Positions 1 to 10,289 of a DNA stretch of 64,000 bases are shown here, piece by piece. Under the pieces are notes generated by a model, which saw only the letters and a program-made list of their open reading frames with translations, was not told the origin of the DNA and did not search any database. Source of the DNA: Amia ocellicauda (lineage: Eukaryota > Chordata > Actinopteri > Amiiformes > Amiidae). Made by a program: the position numbers and the translations under genes. The stretch spans positions 80,852 through 144,851 of the forward strand of contig NW_027102723.1 in NCBI RefSeq assembly GCF_036373705.1. Reading direction: 5' to 3'. How positions within the stretch are numbered: the stretch's first letter is position 1; every line of letters starts with the position of its first letter.

Positions 1-867
1 TCCTGAGAACGACAATCATCGTGCCGATCGTAATCTCAGTGCATACCTGGATGCCCAACAAGCCAAGCCAGTGGTTCCCAAGCATTGTAATGCCACGGCA
101 CACTTTGCTGAGACCAAAAACCTTCGCGGCGCACCAACATGAAAAAAAAAAAAAAGGATTTACTAGGTATTGTCTCACCTGAATGGCAACAGGCTGCTAA
201 AACTATTATCACATGCACATTGCATGTTAAAGTATGTCAGTAAGGGAGTAATTAAAAGGGCAAATGTGTGAAGTGCAAGGAGTGGCCCTTAGTGGTTAGG
301 TAAAATAGTACACAGACAAACTAAATAATCCCTTGATACAAATCATTTATTTAGTGCAGACAGACCAAGACCAGCCACAATAAACTATTCGCAGTAAATA
401 TAAATTCACAGCAAAATAGGTTCAGTTCACAATATCCTATAACAAGCTGTATTTAACGAAGTGGTTAAACGTTACAAAGGGCATTACAATTGTTGAAAAA
501 CAATAGCACACGGATCAAACATGCTATCCCCGCCGTTTTATTCGATTTGATTAGACGTTTCGCGACCGAAATGTTTTGTGTGCAGACTGAATGCACACCT
601 GAGCCGAGCACGATCACAATACATATCCACAGTTAATCTAAGCAGTATCATATTGTAACCGTTTCGGTCTGTTATCAACCCTTCCGGATCCAAAACCAGG
701 AGTCAGACACCCTTTTCGGTGGACACGCTGTTGACTTCTCACAAGCACCATCTGCCTTCACAAAGGCAGCGCTAGCAGTGGAAAGAACGAAGAACTGCAG
801 GAGAAACGCCGGGGCTATTTAGAGCCCGATTATTCAACACAGAGGGGGGAAACCAAAGCCAAATGAG

Positions 868-1170
868 ACAAAGTGACAGTTTTGGGGAGGATGGCACCGA
901 GAAGAGGCCAAATAGGTTGAATCCTGCTATGAGATGTCTGGAGAAAGGGGCCTGTAGGTGATAAAAACTCTTTGAAGTGGACGAGAGCCGAAATCCCGAC
1001 ATAGAGCTACGAACCCGGGCCAACCGGCATTTCCAAAAGATGGCATGGATTGACATCAGTCATAAATCAAGCCCCCCTCCATTAGGACACTGGGGGCTGA
1101 AACCGAAATCCAATCTCAAGAACTCAAGAACCAATCACCTATTGATCTGACAGACTATAAGGAACAGTGC

Positions 1171-1216
<46 letters not shown>

Positions 1217-2594
1217 ACCTGAACCAGTAACTCGCTGCCACAGCTCAACCTGTAGCTCTGTTGCCCGAACCGGAACCAGAAACCAACCAAGTCTTTGCCA
1301 GCAACAGAAGAGTTAAACTGGGAGAAGGAGATTGAGCCGTACGAAGAATTCTTTTAAAGGACTTTATTAAATAAAGAACTTTACAGACTGCGCATGCCCG
1401 CCTGTGCCCACCTGATCAGTGGAGTTTTACAGCTGGACAATTGAGTAAGTCGAATGTATATGAAAGTGTTCAGTCATTTAAATAGCTATTTGAGTCTTAA
1501 GAAACTTGACCCTTGGAACGAACAGGGCCCTGCTTTCCTCAAAGACTTTGTCTTCAAGTAACTACGGTGGAACCCTGCTTACAAAGAAGATTTTGTGCAC
1601 AACCTTGGAGCCTTCAAACCAGTGGAAAATCTGTTTGGAAAAGACTCTAATTTCGCGAAACCCCAACTTCCAGGTGCATCGACTGAGTGGAAGTTCTTGG
1701 ACAAAGCCGAACCGCACTGCCTTTGTTCCAAACCACACGGACCATGTGCCGTGTGCTGTGATCTGAGCCCGAAGACAGAGAGGCCTCTCTGCGACGAAGT
1801 TCAGATAAGTTTAACAGTTTGGAGTTCATGATTCATGACATTTGAGAAATCAATTAGAAATGTTATTCTGTGATTCATAACTCTTGAATGTGTAATATCA
1901 TTTAGTTTTCTTAAATATAAATGTGTGTTGCATTAAACTGTTTTGTTGATAATTTTAGAAATAAAATCTGTCAACCCCGAGAAATATCTTCTCATTCCTG
2001 TTTAACTGTTTAGTCTGAAATTGACACAAGTCAATAGACGTTAGATTATTGGTGGCCCTGCCTATCCTTGATCATTGAATAATAATCAGTTAAGGGAAAT
2101 TGTGGTAACAAGTAATGATAGGATCTTTCTCGGCACCTAAACGTAAATGAGACTGATATATATATCACGAGAAGTTACCTGACATAAATACTAACCTGCG
2201 TAGTTATTTAATGTCTGACTAACAATACTAACGAGAGACTCACCTTCGTCTTACTAACCGGTATTGTAGTTAATGTGTTTATAACCTTTTTTGTTTAACG
2301 ATTTGTGTGTTATCATATGCGATCCCATGGTCTTTGATTTGGTCACGGAAGTGATTTGTCTTTGATTTGTTGATCTAGAGTTGAATTTTAATTAGCTTTT
2401 CCCTTTTGTATAATTAGTGTAGTGCTACATTTAGTCTTTGGTTTTGAATAAATTTAACAATTTATATCTTTGGAATTGGTGTCTGTGTCCAATTATTACA
2501 GAAATTGAGTTCTACAAGATTCCAGGATTCGTGATAAGGTGATACTATAAATTCACTTCTTAAATTGAAATTTATAAGTGTACCTTACGATACA
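868..2594 (+). mobile_element. LTR (family A), plus orientation, inside the hAT element
   Basis: About 1.73 kb matching the reverse complement of 8497-10217. The 3' end reads CTTACGATACA, equivalent to CTTACGCTACA in the other copy, where it is followed by a primer-binding site. A TATAAG box near 1147 and AATAAA near 1370 and 2447 are on the plus strand. No primer-binding site follows here, so this is a solo LTR or a 3' LTR. The 5' boundary is approximate and I found no clean duplication at its ends. Confidence 0.6.
1170..1215. repeat. (CT)n microsatellite
   Basis: Pure CT dinucleotide run with a single interruption. The corresponding part of the inverted LTR copy (around 9890) has only a short GA run, so the expansion is copy-specific. 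Confidence 0.95.
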
Positions 2595-2902
2595 ACTGAT
2601 AGCACTGCAACTCAGTGTAGGTGTGCGTTCAGTCCGGCAAACACAACATTTCAGTTATGAAACGCTTTCTACAGGTGATGTATAAATGTAATATTTTCAC
2701 ACATTTGAATAAGTTTGATTTGATACAAGATTTATGAAGTTGACCAAACAAAATGACATAATATTTTTCAGGGGATAAAAATCTCACGACACAATTGGGT
2801 AGTACTCACGGTACACGGGTTGAAAACCACTGAGCCAAGCCACGGTGCTTCTTGGCTTTGCACAGCCACAGAGACTTCCAGAGGAAGACGGTGAGAAGCT
2901 TC

Positions 2903-2991
2903 CCTTTGATAGCTCAGTTGGTAGAGTGGAGGACTGTAGGTTTCAGGCAGCGGGCTTCCTTAGGTCGCTGGTTCAATTCCGGCTCGAAGAA
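2903..2991 (+). tRNA. tRNA-Tyr (GUA) with intron, possibly decayed
   Basis: The sequence follows the vertebrate tRNA-Tyr pattern: D-arm TAGCTCAGTTGGTAGAG, anticodon loop CTGTAG with anticodon GTA, an intron of about 15-16 bases just 3' of the anticodon, then TTAGGTCGCTGGTTCAATTCC as variable and T arms. The intron position (after base 37) is the one used by eukaryotic tRNA-Tyr. The acceptor stem CCTTTGA/TCGAAGA has a C1-A72 mismatch where the family has C1-G72, and no TTTT terminator follows closely. It may be a damaged array member. It lies 235 bp upstream of tRNA-Lys. Confidence 0.87.
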
Positions 2992-3226
2992 AGGCGTGAT
3001 TATGGTTTGACATCGGTTTTGGACGAGCTCCCAAATGTCAAGCCATTGGAATTGCATGAGGACAAGGAAAAAACCCCGGAAATTCGGATTTGTTGTGGAG
3101 AACTCGCATTGCCCACACATCTCATATGCATGTGACCCTTTTCACCCTGAGCCCAGTTTTCTAAACCGTCCAGAAAGCGGTCTGGAAATATCATGAAGCC
3201 AACACATTGTGAAGCACCTCACTGAA

Positions 3227-3299
3227 GCCCGGGTAGTTCAGCCGGTAGAGCATCAGACTTTTAATCCGAGGGTCCAGGGTTCAAGTCCCTGTTTGGGTG
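3227..3299 (+). tRNA. tRNA-Lys (UUU)
   Basis: 73 bases match vertebrate tRNA-Lys(UUU): GCCCGGGTAG start, anticodon loop CTTTTAA, T arm GGGTTCAAGTCCC. Substitutions are mainly C-to-T, including two that turn acceptor G-C pairs into G-U (GCCCGGG/TTTGGGT), so the cloverleaf is still formed. There is no T-run immediately downstream, leaving activity uncertain. With tRNA-Tyr it forms the unique part of the duplicated 3.7-kb unit. Confidence 0.9.
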
Positions 3300-3778
3300 C
3301 CTTGTTGACCGAGGGCCATGATGGTAAAATGACAATGAAATCTGCAGTTGCGTCTAGGCGAGGTGTCTAGTCCTCTTTGCTTCTTTCGGCAAATATCCAG
3401 CCTGTTGTCTTCCAGAGGCAAGTCAAGCCAGGAACTCTGAGAGGTGTTTTTGCCGTTGACGACGTGTCACTTTAGAACAGCACAACATGCATCTCTACTT
3501 GACTTGGCACAATCTGTGAGGGTTGGGCCAACACAACGTGTCCACACATTTGCAGTCGTCTTGAAATACTTGGAATGACCTGTGGCCCCATGCCATGCAG
3601 AAGTCCACAGCTATGCGTGTCAGCATGCTCTGCTCCTCATCCCCAATGTGCCACTTGTAAGAACTGTGTAAAAAGCGACAGAGAACGTGATCAGCAAAGA
3701 AACACAATTCTCCTGAGAACGACAATCATCGTGCCGATCGTAATCTCAGTGCATACCTGGATGCCCAACAAGCCAAGC

Positions 3779-4499
3779 CAGTGGTTCCCAAGCGTTGTAA
3801 TGCCACGGCACACTTTGCTGAGACCAAAAACCTTCGCGGCGCACCAACATGAAAAAATAAATAAAAGGATTTACTAGTTATTGTCTCAGCTGAATGGCAA
3901 CAGGCTGCTAAAACTATTATCACACGCACATTGCATGTTAATGTATGTCAGTAAGGGAGTAATTAAAAGGGCAAATGTGTGAAGTGCAAGGAGTGGCCTT
4001 TAGTGGTTAGGTAAAAAAGTACACAGACAAACTAAATAATCCCTTGATACAAATCATTTATTTAGTGCAGACAGACCAAGACCAGCCACAATAAACTATT
4101 CGCAGTAAATATAAATTCACAGCAAAATAGGTTCAGTTCAAAATATCCTATAACAAGCTGTATGTAACGAAGTGGTTAAACGTTACAAAGGGCATTACAA
4201 TTGTTGAAAAACAATAGCACACGGATCAAACATGCTATCCCCGCCATTTTATTCGATTTGATTAGACGTTTCGCGACCGAAATGTTTTGTGTGCGGACTG
4301 AACGCACACCTGAGCCGAGCACGATCACAATACATATTCACAATTAATCTAAGCAGTATCATATTGTAACCGTTTCGGTCTGTTATCAACCCTTCCGGAT
4401 CCAAAACCAGGAGTCAGACACCCTTTTCGGTGGACACGCTGTTGACTTCTCACAAGCACCATCCGCCTTCACAGAGGCAGCGCTAGCAGTGGAAAGAAC
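3779..4499 (+). mobile_element. Second hAT copy, 3'-truncated
   Basis: Left end and about 720 bp match 69-788 at the same AGCCAAGC target (3771-3778). Homology stops near 4499 and no right terminus is found downstream, so the copy is broken by a rearrangement or insertion. Confidence 0.75.
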
Positions 4500-5400
4500 A
4501 AAAACGGAGGGAAAATTCGCTTGCGCCGAACGGGGTCGAGAGATCCGCTGTGACGCAGGAGTGCGAGAGGACTCGACACCACCGAGCACGGGCGCGAGAG
4601 GGAGAGATACCCACGGTGTGAGAAACCGCCCGCGACGCAAGCACCAGATGCCCGCAAGGACAATGGGAACCGGCGCGCTACCGAGAAACTGACCAAGATA
4701 TGGAACGCTTCACGAATTTGCGTGTCATCCTTGCACAGGGGCCATGCAAATCTTCTCTGTATCGTTCCAGTTTTATTATACGTATTGCCGTCGCGAACAC
4801 AAGGGCTGGGTTAGAGAGCACCCGCCTTTGTACCCAGGTGGGCCGGGGGAGCGAGGCGACTCGCTGTTTGGGGTCGGGAAGCCTGTCCCACTCCCTGCTC
4901 GTTGGCGGTGAGGCCGGGGGCCTTCCCTGGAGAGACTCTAGCGCCTCTCTTTCACCAAACGTCCGTACCACCATGGCAGACAGGGACACTTCACCCCATC
5001 CCCATGCCGGGCAGAGGCATGCTGGGGGAATGTGCAAATCCGGAGAGGTAATCAATCAACCGTAATCCCAAGTGTCATTGGAAAACGGAGCAGAAATCCA
5101 CTACAATCCCCGATACGCCGAAGTAGTGGGCAGAGATGCTTCCCCCCTGCCAGCCGCCAGGCGGAGCGGCCGGGGCTGCGCTGGTGAGGTGAGGTGTATC
5201 GTATCGTATCGTATCGTATCGTATCTTGATGTTCCCTTACAGCCCCCCTCCCCTGAGCCATTAACGATGACTCCATACCTGGTCTGCAATGATTAGCTCA
5301 CAATGTGGGCTGCAGGACGTGCGTGACCTGTAGATTTCTCCACTGCACCTGTGTAACGTCTTGAACACGTCATTGGTACTAAGCCTTGGTGGGTAATTTG
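4500..5400. other. CpG-rich unassigned DNA with (GTATC)n
   Basis: Unlike its AT-rich surroundings, this stretch is rich in GC and CpG. Reading frames are open on both strands over about 4680-5065 but neither encodes anything I recognise. A pentamer run (GTATC)n lies at about 5196-5226. No RNA gene was identified. Confidence 0.5.
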
Positions 5401-5434
5401 ATTCTGAATTGCACCATTATAAAAATCTCTTGTG

Positions 5435-5475
5435 CCTTGGCAAGTCGCACAGGAAGAGGGCGTCTGCTAAGAAAG
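5435..5475 (+). repeat. L2-type LINE/SINE 3'-tail fragment
   Basis: Resembles the fish L2 tail 'AAGTCGCCCTGGATAAGGGCGTCTGC' seen intact elsewhere in this window (52490-52530), here with substitutions. It ends 25 bp before the truncated first 5S copy. Confidence 0.5.
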
Positions 5476-5500
5476 AAGTAGTGAGAAATGACAATCGGTC

Positions 5501-5566
5501 GCCTGCCCCGTTTAGCTTCCGAGATCTGACGAGATCGGGCGCGTTCAGGATGGTGTGGCCAAAAGC
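5501..5566 (-). pseudogene. 5S rRNA gene, 3'-truncated copy 1
   Basis: Only the 5' half of the gene is present, through the segment GGAAGCTAAACGGGGCAGG. The junction at about 5500 joins it to unrelated sequence. The internal control region is incomplete, so it should be inactive. Confidence 0.85.
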
Positions 5567-5622
5567 AGAGAGGCCTGGCTGCATGATGTCGCTTAAAGGC
5601 TGGTGGGTATTGACGGAACTTC

Positions 5623-5653
<31 letters not shown>

Positions 5654-5785
5654 TGGAGGGAACAATATCAGTGCAGCAAAGGGTGTTGTAAGTAGCGGGA
5701 TACGTGTAAAATTCTTCAATTATATCTCCTCCAGACAGAAAGAGAGTATTAAGAGCTACGATGAAGTTACCCAAGTGACGTAAAA

Positions 5786-5904
5786 AGCTTGCAGCACCTG
5801 GTATTTCCAGGAGGTCTCCCATCCAAGTACTGACCAGGCCCTGACCCGTTTAAGTTCCGAGATCTGACGAGACGGGGTGCGTCCAGGACGGTGTAGCCGC
5901 AAGC
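5786..5904 (-). rRNA. 5S rRNA gene copy 2
   Basis: 119 bases from GCTTGCGGC to GGTGCTGCAAGC with the box C region TGGATGGGAGACCTCCTGG and a T-run at the 3' end. It has private substitutions in the first 30 bases. Confidence 0.83.
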
Positions 5905-6112
5905 CGAGAGGCCTGGCTGCATGATGTCTCTTTAAGGCAGACGGGTGTTGACGGAACTTCCAGCAAATAAAAAAAGAAAAATGGAGGGAAAAATATCAGT
6001 TCAGCAAAGGGTGTTGAAAGTAGCCGGGTACGTGTACATTTCTTCAATTATATCTCCTCCAGACAGAAAGAGAGAATTAAGAGCTACAATGAAGTTACCC
6101 AGGAGACATAAA

Positions 6113-6232
6113 AAGCTTGCAGCACCTGGTATTTCCAGGAGGTCACCCATCCAAGTACTGACCAGGCCCTGCCCCGTTTAGCTTCCGAGATCTGACAAGA
6201 TCGGTAGCGTTCAGGACGGTGAGGCCGCAAGC
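6113..6232 (-). rRNA. 5S rRNA gene copy 3
   Basis: Complete copy with helix I GCTTGC/GCAAGC and TTTT terminator. It carries private changes near bases 20-35. Confidence 0.83.
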
Positions 6233-6449
6233 CGAGACGCCTGGCTGCATGATGTCTCTTAAAGGCTGGCGGGTATTGACGGAACTTCCAGCAAAAAAAA
6301 AAAAAAAAAAAAGAAAAATGGATGGAAAAATATCAGTGCAGCAAAGGGTGTTGAAAGAAGCCGGGTACGTGTACAATTCTTCAATTATATCTCCTCCAGA
6401 CAGAAAGAGAGAATTAAGAGCTACAATGAAGTTACCCAGGAGACGTAAA

Positions 6450-6569
6450 AAGCTTGCAGTACCTGGTATTTCCAGGAGGTCTCCCATGCAAGTACTGATC
6501 AGGCCCTGCCCCGTTTAGCTTCCGAGATCTGATGAGATCGGGCGTGTTCAGAACGGTGAGGCCGCAAGC
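6450..6569 (-). rRNA. 5S rRNA gene copy 4
   Basis: Complete copy. The 3' end reads GGTACTGCAAGC rather than GGTGCTGCAAGC, and the segment after TACTTG reads CATGGGAG, altering box C at one base. Confidence 0.82.
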
Positions 6570-6784
6570 CAAGAGGCCAGGCTGCATGATGTCTCTTAAT
6601 GGCTGGCGGGTATTGACGTAACTTCCAGCAAAAAAAAAAAAAAAATGAAAAATGGAGGGAAAAATATCAGTGCAGCAAAGGGTGTTGACAGTAGCCGGGT
6701 ACGTGTACAATTCTTCAATTATATCTCCTCCTGACAGAAAGAGAGAATTAAGAACTACGATGAAGTAACCCAGGAGACGTAAAA

Positions 6785-6903
6785 AGTTTGCAGTACCTGG
6801 TATTTCCAGGAGGTCACCCATCCAAATACTGACCAGGCCCTGCCACGATTTGCTTCCAAGATCTCACAAGATTGGGCGCGTTCAGGACAGTGTGGCCGCA
6901 AGC
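6785..6903 (-). rRNA. 5S rRNA gene copy 5, most diverged
   Basis: Full length but with substitutions in helix I, in the ATCTTGGAAGC segment and in the box A region (CAAATCGTGGCAGGGCC). It is probably a decaying copy. Confidence 0.75.
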
Positions 6904-7119
6904 AAAGAGGCCTGGCTGCATGATGTCTCTTAAAGGCTGGCGGGTATTGACGGAACTTCCAGCAAAAAAAAATAAAAATAAAGAAAAATGGAGGGAAAAA
7001 TATCAGTGCAGCAAAGGCTGTTGATAGTAGCCGGGTACGTGTACAATTCCTAAATTATAACACCTCCAGACAGAAAGAGAGTATTAAGAGCTACGATGAA
7101 GTTTCCCAGGAGACGTAAA

Positions 7120-7239
7120 AAGCTGGCAGCACCTGGTATTTCCAGGAGATCACCCATCAAAGTACTGACCAGGCCCTGCCCCGTTTAGCTTCCGAGATCT
7201 GTCGAGATCGGGCGCGTTCAGGACGGTGTGGACGCAAGC
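7120..7239 (-). rRNA. 5S rRNA gene copy 6
   Basis: Complete copy with the shared array substitutions. The 3' stem reads GCTGCCAGC, weakening helix I at one pair. Confidence 0.8.
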
Positions 7240-7448
7240 CAAGAGGGCTGGCTGCATGATATCTCTTAAAGGCTGGCGGGTATTGATGGAACTTCCAACA
7301 AAAAAAAAAAAAGAAAAATGAAGGGAAAAATACCAGTGCAGCAAAGGGTGTTGAAAGAAGCCGGGTATGTGAATAATACTTCAATTATATCTCCTTCAGA
7401 CAGAAAGAGAGTATTAAGAGCTACGATGAAGTTACCCAGGAGACGTAA

Positions 7449-7568
7449 AAGCTTGCAGCACCAGGTATTTCCAGGAGGTCTCACATTCAAGTACTGACCA
7501 GGTCCTGCCCCGTTTAGCTTCCGAGATCTGACGAGATCGGTCGCGTTCAGGATGGTGTGGCCGCAAGC
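7449..7568 (-). rRNA. 5S rRNA gene copy 7
   Basis: Complete copy. The box C segment reads TTGAATGTGAGACCTCC (two changes from copy 2), which could weaken TFIIIA contact. Confidence 0.8.
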
Positions 7569-7776
7569 CAAGATGCCTGGCTGCATGATGTCTCTTAAAG
7601 GCTGGCGGGTATTGACGGAACTTCCAGCAAAAAAAAAAAGAAAAATAGAGGGAAAAATACCAGTGCAGCAAAGGGTGTTGAAAGTAGCCGGGTACGTGTA
7701 CAATTCTTCAATTATATCTTCTCCAGACAGAAAGAGAGTATTAAGAGCTACGATGAAGTTCCCCAGGAGACGTAAA

Positions 7777-7896
7777 AAGCTGGCAGCACCTGGTATTTCC
7801 TGGAGATCTCCCATCCAAGTACTGACCAGGTCCTGCCCCGTTTAGTTTCCGAGATCTGACGAGATTGGGCGCGTTCAGGACTGTGTGTCCGCAAGC
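7777..7896 (-). rRNA. 5S rRNA gene copy 8
   Basis: Complete copy with TTTTT terminator. It has private changes including GGACACACAG at the 5' end and AGATCTCCAGG in box C. Confidence 0.8.
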
Positions 7897-8111
7897 CGAG
7901 AGGCCTGGTTGCATGATGTCTCTTAAAGGCTGGCGGATATTGACGGAACTTCCAGAAAAAAGAAAAAAGAAAAAGAAAAATGGAGGAAAAAATATCAGTG
8001 CAGCAAAGGGTGTTGAAAGTAGCCGGGTACGTGTACATTTCATCAATTATATCTCCTCCAGACAGAAAGAGAGTATTAAGATCTACGATGAAGTTACCCA
8101 GGAGACGTAAA

Positions 8112-8231
8112 AAGCTTGCAGTACCTGGTATTTCCAGGAGGTCTCCCATCCAAGTACTGATCAGGCACTGCTCCATTTAGCTTCCGAGATCTGATGAAAT
8201 CGGGCGCGTTCAGAACGGTGTGGCCGCAAGC
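8112..8231 (-). rRNA. 5S rRNA gene copy 9
   Basis: Complete copy at the high-coordinate end of the array, first in transcription order. It is followed downstream by the standard T-run and preceded by about 85 bp of spacer before the array ends at about 8318. Confidence 0.82.
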
Positions 8232-8318
8232 CAAGAGGCCTGGCTGCATGATGTCTCTTAAAGGCTGGAGGGTATTGACAGAACTTCCAGCAAAAAAAAA
8301 AAAAAAAAGAAAAATACA

Positions 8319-8489
8319 CATACCACGTGGGCAATTCTAGAGCGTCCCCTAGAGTACAAACAGTGTATCGTGCCTACAAAAGTTTTCTTGTTACTAACCT
8401 TTGGAATCTGGATTTCTGGACAAAGCTCTCCAATAACTATTACAGAACTTAGTTCTTTTCAGTCTAAGATTCCTCTCACGGGGCACCAA
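8319..8489 (-). mobile_element. LTR retrotransposon internal fragment with tRNA-Met PBS
   Basis: On the minus strand the LTR end CTACATAAT is followed at about 8489-8469 by TGGTGCCCCGTGAGAGGAATC. This is close to the complement of the 3' end of vertebrate elongator tRNA-Met (TGGTGCCCCGTGTGAGGATC), a typical primer-binding site. About 150 bp of internal leader follows and is cut off by the 5S array near 8318. No gag or pol sequence remains. Confidence 0.72.
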
Positions 8490-8917
8490 TTATGTAGCGT
8501 AAGGTACACTTATAAATTTCAATTATAGAAGTGTATTTATAGTATCACCTTATCACGAATCCTGGAATCTTGTAGAACTCAATTTCTGTAATAATTTGAC
8601 GCAGACACCATTTCCAAAGATATAAATTGTCAAATTTATTCAAAACAAAGACTAAATGTAGCACTACACTAATTATACAAAAGGGAAAAACTAATTAAAA
8701 TTCAACTCTAGATCAACAAATCAAAGACAAATCACTTCCGTGACCAAATCAAAGACCATGGGATCGCATATGATAACACACAAATCGTTAAACAAAAAAG
8801 GTTATAAACACATTGACTACAATACCGGTTAGTAAGACGAAGGTGAGTCTCTCGTTAGTATTATTAGTCACACATTAAATAACTACGCAGGTTAGTATTT
8901 ATGTCAGGTAACTTCTC

Positions 8918-8953
<36 letters not shown>

Positions 8954-10217
8954 TCTCATTTACGTTTAGGTGCCAAGAAAGATCCTATCATTACTTGTTA
9001 CCACAATTTTCCTTAACTGATTATTATTCAATGATTAAGGATAGGCAGGGCCACCACTAATCTAATGTCTATTAACTTGTGTCAATTTCAGAATAAACAG
9101 TAAAACAGGAATGAGAAGATATTTCTCGGCGTTGACAGATTTTATTTCTAAAATTATCAACAAAACAGTTTAATGCAACACACATTTATATTTAAGAAAA
9201 CTAAATGATATTACACATTCTAGAGTTATGAATCACAGATTAACATTTCTAATTGATTTCTCAAATGTCATGAATCATGAACTCCAAACTGTTAAACTTA
9301 TGTGAACTTCGTCGCAGATAGGCCTCTCTGGCTTCCGGCTCAGATAACAGCACACGGCACGAGTTCCGTGTGGTTGGAACAAAGGCAGTCCGGTTCGGCT
9401 TTGTCCAAGAACTTCCACTCAGTCGATGCACCTGGAAGTTGGGGTTTCGCGAAAGTAGAGTCGTTTCCAAACAGATTTTCCACTGGTTTGAAGGCTCCAA
9501 GGTTGTGCACAAAATCTTCTTTGTAAGCTGGGGTTCCACCGTAGTTACTTGAAGATGAAGTCTTTGAGGAAAGCAGGGCCCTGTTTGTTCCAAGGGTCAA
9601 GTTTCTTAAGACTCAATTAGCTATTTAAATGACTGACACTTTCGTATTCAGTCGACTTAGTCAATTGTCCAGCTGTAAAACTCCACTGATCAGGTGGGCA
9701 CAGGCGGGCAGTGCAGTCTGTAAAGTTCTTTATTTAATAAAGTCCTTTAAAAGAATTCTTCGTACGGCTCAATCTCCTTCTCCCAGTTTAACTCTTCTGT
9801 TGCCGGCAAAGACTTGGTTGGTTTCTGGTTCCGGTTCTGGCAACAGAGCTACAGGTTATGCTGTGGCAGCGAGTTACTGGTTCAGGTGAGAGAGAGAGAG
9901 AAAGAAAGGCCGTGTTTGTCCTTTATAGTCTGTCAGATCAATAGGTGATTGGTTCCTGAGTTCTTGAGATTGGATTTCGGTTTCAGCCCCCAGTGTCCTA
10001 TTGGAGGGGGGCTTGATTTATGACTGATGTCAATCCATGCCATCTTTTGGAAATGCCGGTTGGCCTGGGTTCGTAGCTCTATGTCGGGATTTCAGCTCTC
10101 ATCCACTTCAAAGAGTTTTTATCACCAACAGGCCCCTTTCTCCAGACATCTCATAGCAGAATAACAAACTATTTGGCCTCTTCTCGGTGCCATCCTCCCC
10201 AAAACTGTCACTTTGAT
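8490..10217 (-). mobile_element. LTR (family A), minus orientation, 5' LTR next to PBS
   Basis: About 1.72 kb, reverse complement of 868-2594. Its position directly before the PBS makes it a 5' LTR. Differences from the other copy include a (TA)n run at 8919-8951 and scattered indels. The outer boundary near 10217 is where similarity with the left copy stops. Confidence 0.7.
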
Positions 10218-10289
10218 GCAAACCAGTTCCAAGCTGATGAGCTAAGGAAATCTGATAACTTTGGGGGGGAGAGGTCTTCTTTAGATCCG

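Larger units (their letters stand above)
69..2832 (+). mobile_element. hAT-superfamily DNA transposon, non-coding, with 8-bp TSD
   Basis: The left end begins CAGTGGTTCCCAA and the right end, read inward, begins CAGTGGTTTTCAA, an imperfect hAT-type terminal inverted repeat. The 8-bp duplication AGCCAAGC lies at 61-68 and 2833-2840, the size expected of hAT. No transposase reading frame is visible. Most of the interior (about 868-2594) matches the inverted LTR at 8497-10217, so the body is probably a non-autonomous hAT of about 1 kb that received an LTR. Strand is arbitrary. Confidence 0.82.
1..4499. repeat. Tandem duplication, 3,710-bp period (tRNA block + hAT element)
   Basis: Bases 1 to about 788 recur nearly identically at 3711 to about 4499, giving a period of 3,710 bp. 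One period is a hAT element (69-2832) plus a 946-bp block (2833-3778) with tRNA-Tyr and tRNA-Lys. The second hAT copy starts at 3779 after the same 8-bp target sequence and loses homology near 4499. I infer that the hAT inserted first and the whole unit was then duplicated, because both hAT copies sit at the identical target site. Confidence 0.85.
5501..8318 (-). repeat. 5S rDNA tandem array, one partial plus eight full units
   Basis: Nine 5S gene copies on the minus strand, spaced 327-337 bp (about 120-bp gene plus about 210-bp spacer). Each gene is followed by a TTTT-type terminator. The spacer carries a poly-T/TC tract of variable length and a conserved block ending just upstream of the next gene. 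The high-coordinate end of the array stops at about 8318 in a poly-A tract, where LTR-retrotransposon internal sequence begins. The first copy has lost its 3' half. Copies differ at many positions, so homogenisation is imperfect. Confidence 0.9.

Noticed and set aside
4678-5065. Overlapping 125- and 121-codon frames on opposite strands
   Set aside because: Open on both strands because of high GC content; no domain or splice context.
5501-8318. 5S-derived SINE (SINE3-like) family
   Set aside because: Copies are head-to-tail with a constant spacer and have no SINE body, tail or target duplications. This is a 5S rDNA array.
5379-8321. Long minus-strand open frames (up to 182 codons) with repeated protein words such as MGDLLEIPG and FIVALNTLFLSGGDI
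   Set aside because: They are translations of the tandem 5S gene plus spacer. The repetition comes from the array period and the Phe runs from the poly-T spacer tract.
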